The position numbers were made by a program, and so were the translations under genes. The notes below the pieces were generated by a model. It saw nothing but the letters and a program-made list of their open reading frames with translations, had not been told where the DNA came from and made no database searches. A stretch of DNA of 64,000 nt from Cycas panzhihuaensis (lineage: Eukaryota; Cycadophyta): NCBI GenBank assembly GCA_023213395.1, contig CM041465.1:171561741-171625740 (forward strand). The letters run 5' to 3'. This document shows positions 60,941-64,000 of this stretch, piece by piece; the first letter of the stretch is position 1; every line of letters starts with the position of its first letter.

Positions 60941-61440
60941 CCCTTTAATGATTATAAGACCAACCAACTCTCCCTTGAGGCCCCTAGAACTAATTTGTTG
61001 CCCTAGCCCTTATAAGTACCTAACTTTGAAGGTAATTTATCTTAAGACCTTAGATATCATGTTGAGTTTTTTACCATGGCATCTATTGATTAATGGTTGT
61101 ATGATTATATCCTAATAAGTCTTTTTCCTAGGTCCCTCTATGGTGATACCCTTAATTAGTTTTATTATTTGCCCTTCCACTCCATCCATTACTTTTAGTA
61201 ATTGGTAGATACCTTCGTAAATTATTTTGACATGTCACACCCTTTTAAGAGTGGCTCTAAAGCCTTACTCTCTCTTAAACAAGGCCATGATGAGCTTAAC
61301 AGAGACTTCGTGCACTGTTTTTCTAATTTACTCCACTTAATTAAGGCTACTTTACCCGAAGACTTAAAATGAAATATCTTTGTTAATGCTCATTATCCTA
61401 AGTTCATGCAGAAGATTTTAAGATGGGAACAACTACATGT
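60941..61440 (+). pseudogene. Gag capsid domain, copy 1, broken
   Basis: One frame, with stops, reads DLRYHVEFFTMASI, then LFPRSLYGDTLN (about 61122), VDTFVNYFDMSHPFKSGSKA (about 61207), LKQGHDELNRDFVHCFSNLL (about 61277) and NIFVNAHYPKFMQKILRWE (about 61375). This is the order of Retrotrans_gag: LFP.SL.G.A..WF, then F...F, then L.QG.DE....F. The copy after the first tandem unit is at 62531-62995, and block A keeps only the last block. Confidence 0.72.
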
Positions 61441-61965
61441 GACTCTGCAATTGCTAAGTGTCTTTATTTAGAATTCATCAAGATCCAAGTAGGCTTAAAG
61501 AAGGTCAATAAACCCTTCCTACAATGGGAGGCACAATGTTTTCTATAACACCAAAGGTCCCAACCATTAGCTTTAAGGCCTATTATCAATAATGCTAACA
61601 TGACCATAGACTTCTTAACTTCTATAGTTTGTTCTTTTAAGAAAGTATTGAGAGATTTAAAATTGTAACCATCCTAAAGCCAACCCAAGCTACTTGCTCC
61701 CTTACATAGGTATATGCTAGTTCTCTAAGTGACCCAAGATATTTCCTAAATTAAGGGTAGGACTACTACCCTTCCTTAGGATAAAAGAAATTTATAATTG
61801 GCCTTGATTAAAACTAAGTTGACAATCTTATTCTTAAAGGACATAGAAATATTGATTGGGTTGGTTTCCAAGACTTATGCCATTTCATATTAGGTTACTT
61901 CTTTGACATGAACTCAATTGTAACCTCTTAGAGCTACAAGAAACAACCAGATGTTGCTCTCTCCT
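61441..61965. other. Post-gag segment, second copy
   Basis: Collinear with 28830-29354 and about 62996-63524. No gene seen. Confidence 0.55.
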
Positions 61966-62198
61966 TGAGGTGACACAAGCTAGTCACACTCATAAATAAG
62001 AGGCAAGATTAGTTAAGATTTAATATATCCAAATGATAATTGATTAATAATTAATAAATGATGAATGATATTTGATATTACATAGACCCAATATATTTAT
62101 AGTCCATCTATGGAAGGTTGTGTTCATTTAGAAATAGATATGACCCTTCACTTAATTTAATTATGATTATTTATGCCTAAATATACCATTTAGGCTTA
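61966..62198 (-). repeat. LTR of gag-only element, second copy
   Basis: Same 233-bp LTR as 29355-29587 with the same left flank (gttgctctctcct), so it is a copied insertion rather than a new one. The element is cut off at 62530. Confidence 0.85.
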
Positions 62199-62530
62199 TT
62201 ACAAGCTCTCCACTCTTGAATGGCTTCATCCTTGAAGCCTACTTAAATAGAATAGTCTTCGTATGAGCAACATAATGTCATATAGATTTATGAGATTCAC
62301 ATGTCGATTTAAATCGCAATAGAAGTAAACATGTGATTCAAAAGATGTTGTGTCCTAGATTCTCGTTAATCTTTTATTAAACCATGGTATTATAGACCAT
62401 TGTCTTCTAGTTTGATAAGAGTTCTAGCTTTGTGCTAATGGCATGGTATATTTATTTATTAAGTGGATTGTTGTTAAGACATCCCAAGGAATCTTTCACT
62501 TAAGATTATGAATAGGTATCTTGATTTTTT

Positions 62531-62995
62531 ATTGACCAGTTCTCCCTTGAGGCCCCTTATAGGTACCCAACATTGAATGCAATTCATCCTAAGACCTTAG
62601 AGATCATGTTGAGTTTTTTACCATGGCATGTATTGATTATTGGTTGTATGACCATATCCTAATACGTCTCTTTCCTAGGTCCCTTAAGGGGATACCCTTA
62701 ATTAATTTTATTATTTGTCCTTCCACTCCATTCATTACTTTTAGTAATTGGTAGATACCTTCGTAAATTATTTTGATGTGACATACCCTTTTAATAATGG
62801 CTATAAAGCCTTACTCTCTCTTAAACAAGGACATGATGAGCTCAACAGAGACTTCGTGCACTATTTTTCTAATTTATTCCACTTAATTAAGGCTACTCTA
62901 CCTGAAGACTTGAAATGAAATATCTTTGTTAATGCTTATTATCCTAAGTTCATGCAAAAGATTTTAAGATGGGAACAACTACATGTGACTCTGCA
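62531..62995 (+). pseudogene. Gag capsid domain, copy 2, broken
   Basis: Repeat of 60941-61440. TACVNYFDV-like and LKQGHDELNRDFVHYFSNL blocks can be followed, with different stops and a deletion of about 30 bp near 62555 compared with copy 1. Confidence 0.65.
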
Positions 62996-63524
62996 ATTGC
63001 TAAGTGTCTTTATTTGGAATCCATGAAGATCCAAGTAGGCTTAAAGAAGGTCAATAAAGCCTTCCTACAATGAGAGGCACATTATTTTCTATAACACCAA
63101 AGGTCCCAACCATTAGCTTTAAGGCCTATTATCAATAATGCTAACATGACCATAAACTTCTTAACCTCTATAGTTTGTTCTTTTAAGAAAGTATTGAGAG
63201 ATTTAAAGTTGTAACCATCCTAAAGCCAACCCAAGCTACTTGCTCCCTTACATGGGTATATGCCAATTCTCTAAGTGACCCAAGCTATTTCCTAAATTAG
63301 GGGTATTGCTACTACCCTTCCTTAGGATAAAAGGAATTTATAAAAAGAATTTATAATTAGCCTTAATTAAAACTAAGTTGACAATCTTATTCTAAAAGGA
63401 CATAGAAATGTTGATTGGGTTGGTTGCCAAGACTTATGCCATTTCATATTAGGGTACTGCTTTGACATGAACTCGACTATAGCCTCTTAGAGCTACAAGA
63501 AACAACCAAATGTTGCTCTCTCCT

Positions 63525-63757
63525 TGAGGTGACGCAAACTAGTCACACCCATAAACATAAGGCAAGATTGGTTAAGATTTAATATATCCAAATGCTAATT
63601 AATTAATAATTGATAAATGATGAATGATGTTTGATATTACATAGACCCAATATATTTATAGTCCATCTATGGAAACTTATGTTCATTTACAAATAGATAT
63701 GACCCTTCACTTAATTTAATTATGATTATTTATGCCTAAATATACCATTTAGGCTCA
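63525..63757 (-). repeat. LTR of gag-only element, third copy
   Basis: Same 233-bp LTR and flank as at 29355 and 61966. The element internal region continues to the window end. Confidence 0.85.
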
Positions 63758-64000
63758 CTACAAGCTCTCCACTCTTGAAAGGCTTCATCCTTGAAGCCTA
63801 CTTAAATAGAATAGTCTTCATACGAGCAACATAATGTCGTATAGATTTATGAGATTCACATATCAATTTAAATCGCAATAGAAGTAAACATATGATTCAA
63901 AAGATACTTTGTCCTAGATTCTCGTTAATCTTTTATTAAACCATGGTATTATAGACCATTGTCTTCTAGTTTGATAAGACTTCTGGCTTTGTGATAATGG

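Larger units (their letters stand above)
39372..62530 (+). repeat. Segmental duplication, block B
   Basis: Direct-orientation copy of block A (5975-29950). It lacks the LINE, keeps a much longer LRR region, keeps a 3-kb gag region (58310-61370) absent from A, and has extra local duplications at 40889-41028, 54001-58307 and 60958-64000 plus a 340-bp insertion at about 43555. Its left edge truncates a gypsy LTR. Confidence 0.93.
60958..62530 (+). repeat. Tandem unit C1 (gag tail plus LTR), about 1.57 kb
   Basis: Starts at gaccaaccaactctccctt and ends at ttgatttttt. Unit C2 (62531-64000) repeats it from gaccagttctcccttgaggc. The junction cuts the internal region of the gag-only LTR element. Confidence 0.85.
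62531..64000 (+). repeat. Tandem unit C2, cut by the window edge
   Basis: Continues past the right window edge inside the gag-only element, collinear with 29758-29830 of block A. Confidence 0.85.

Overview
This is a nuclear plant window, very AT-rich and packed with decayed retrotransposons. I see no gene that looks intact. The evidence for a land plant is an LRR receptor-kinase pseudogene pair of the subfamily XII type, a plant-type L1 LINE with a C-terminal RNase H, Ty1/copia and Ty3/gypsy remnants (one with a chromodomain), and repeated primer-binding sites complementary to plant initiator tRNA-Met. Loosely packed, old, nested elements suggest a large-genome seed plant, perhaps a gymnosperm; that last step is inference.

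Layout. 0-5.97 kb: TA/TG microsatellites (one array of about 2.4 kb), an LTR with an internal tandem duplication, a minus-strand LTR beside a tandemly triplicated primer-binding site, and a possible SINE. 5.975-29.95 kb is duplicated block A; 39.372-62.53 kb is block B, its direct-orientation copy, about 94-95% identical by eye. Each block carries, in order, an LRR-RLK pseudogene, AT-rich filler, a minus-strand copia gag with its primer-binding site and LTR, a plus-strand Ty3/gypsy LTR, primer-binding site and protease remnant, and a gag-derived tail holding the LTR of a minus-strand gag-only element. Block A has in addition a nearly full-length LINE (18.087-24.404 kb) that lies in the gypsy LTR, between 12-bp target-site duplications; block B has the empty site. 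Block B keeps a 3-kb Tyr/Pro-rich gag region that block A has lost, and two local tandem duplications (54.0-58.3 kb and 60.96-64.0 kb). Between the blocks lie the gag-only LTR element (29.355-32.841 kb), a copia RNase H fragment with an LTR start, and a chromodomain Ty3/gypsy element lacking its reverse transcriptase, next to a 3' fragment of a sister element.

The two RLK copies are both dead but by different lesions: copy A keeps parts of the kinase and has lost most LRRs, copy B keeps the LRR ectodomain and has lost the kinase. No host pathway can be inferred. The window is best read as a record of insertions, segmental duplication and microhomology-associated deletions. I found no convincing new functional system; the most informative items are the dated LINE insertion, the paired RLK decay, the gag-only element and the triplicated primer-binding site.
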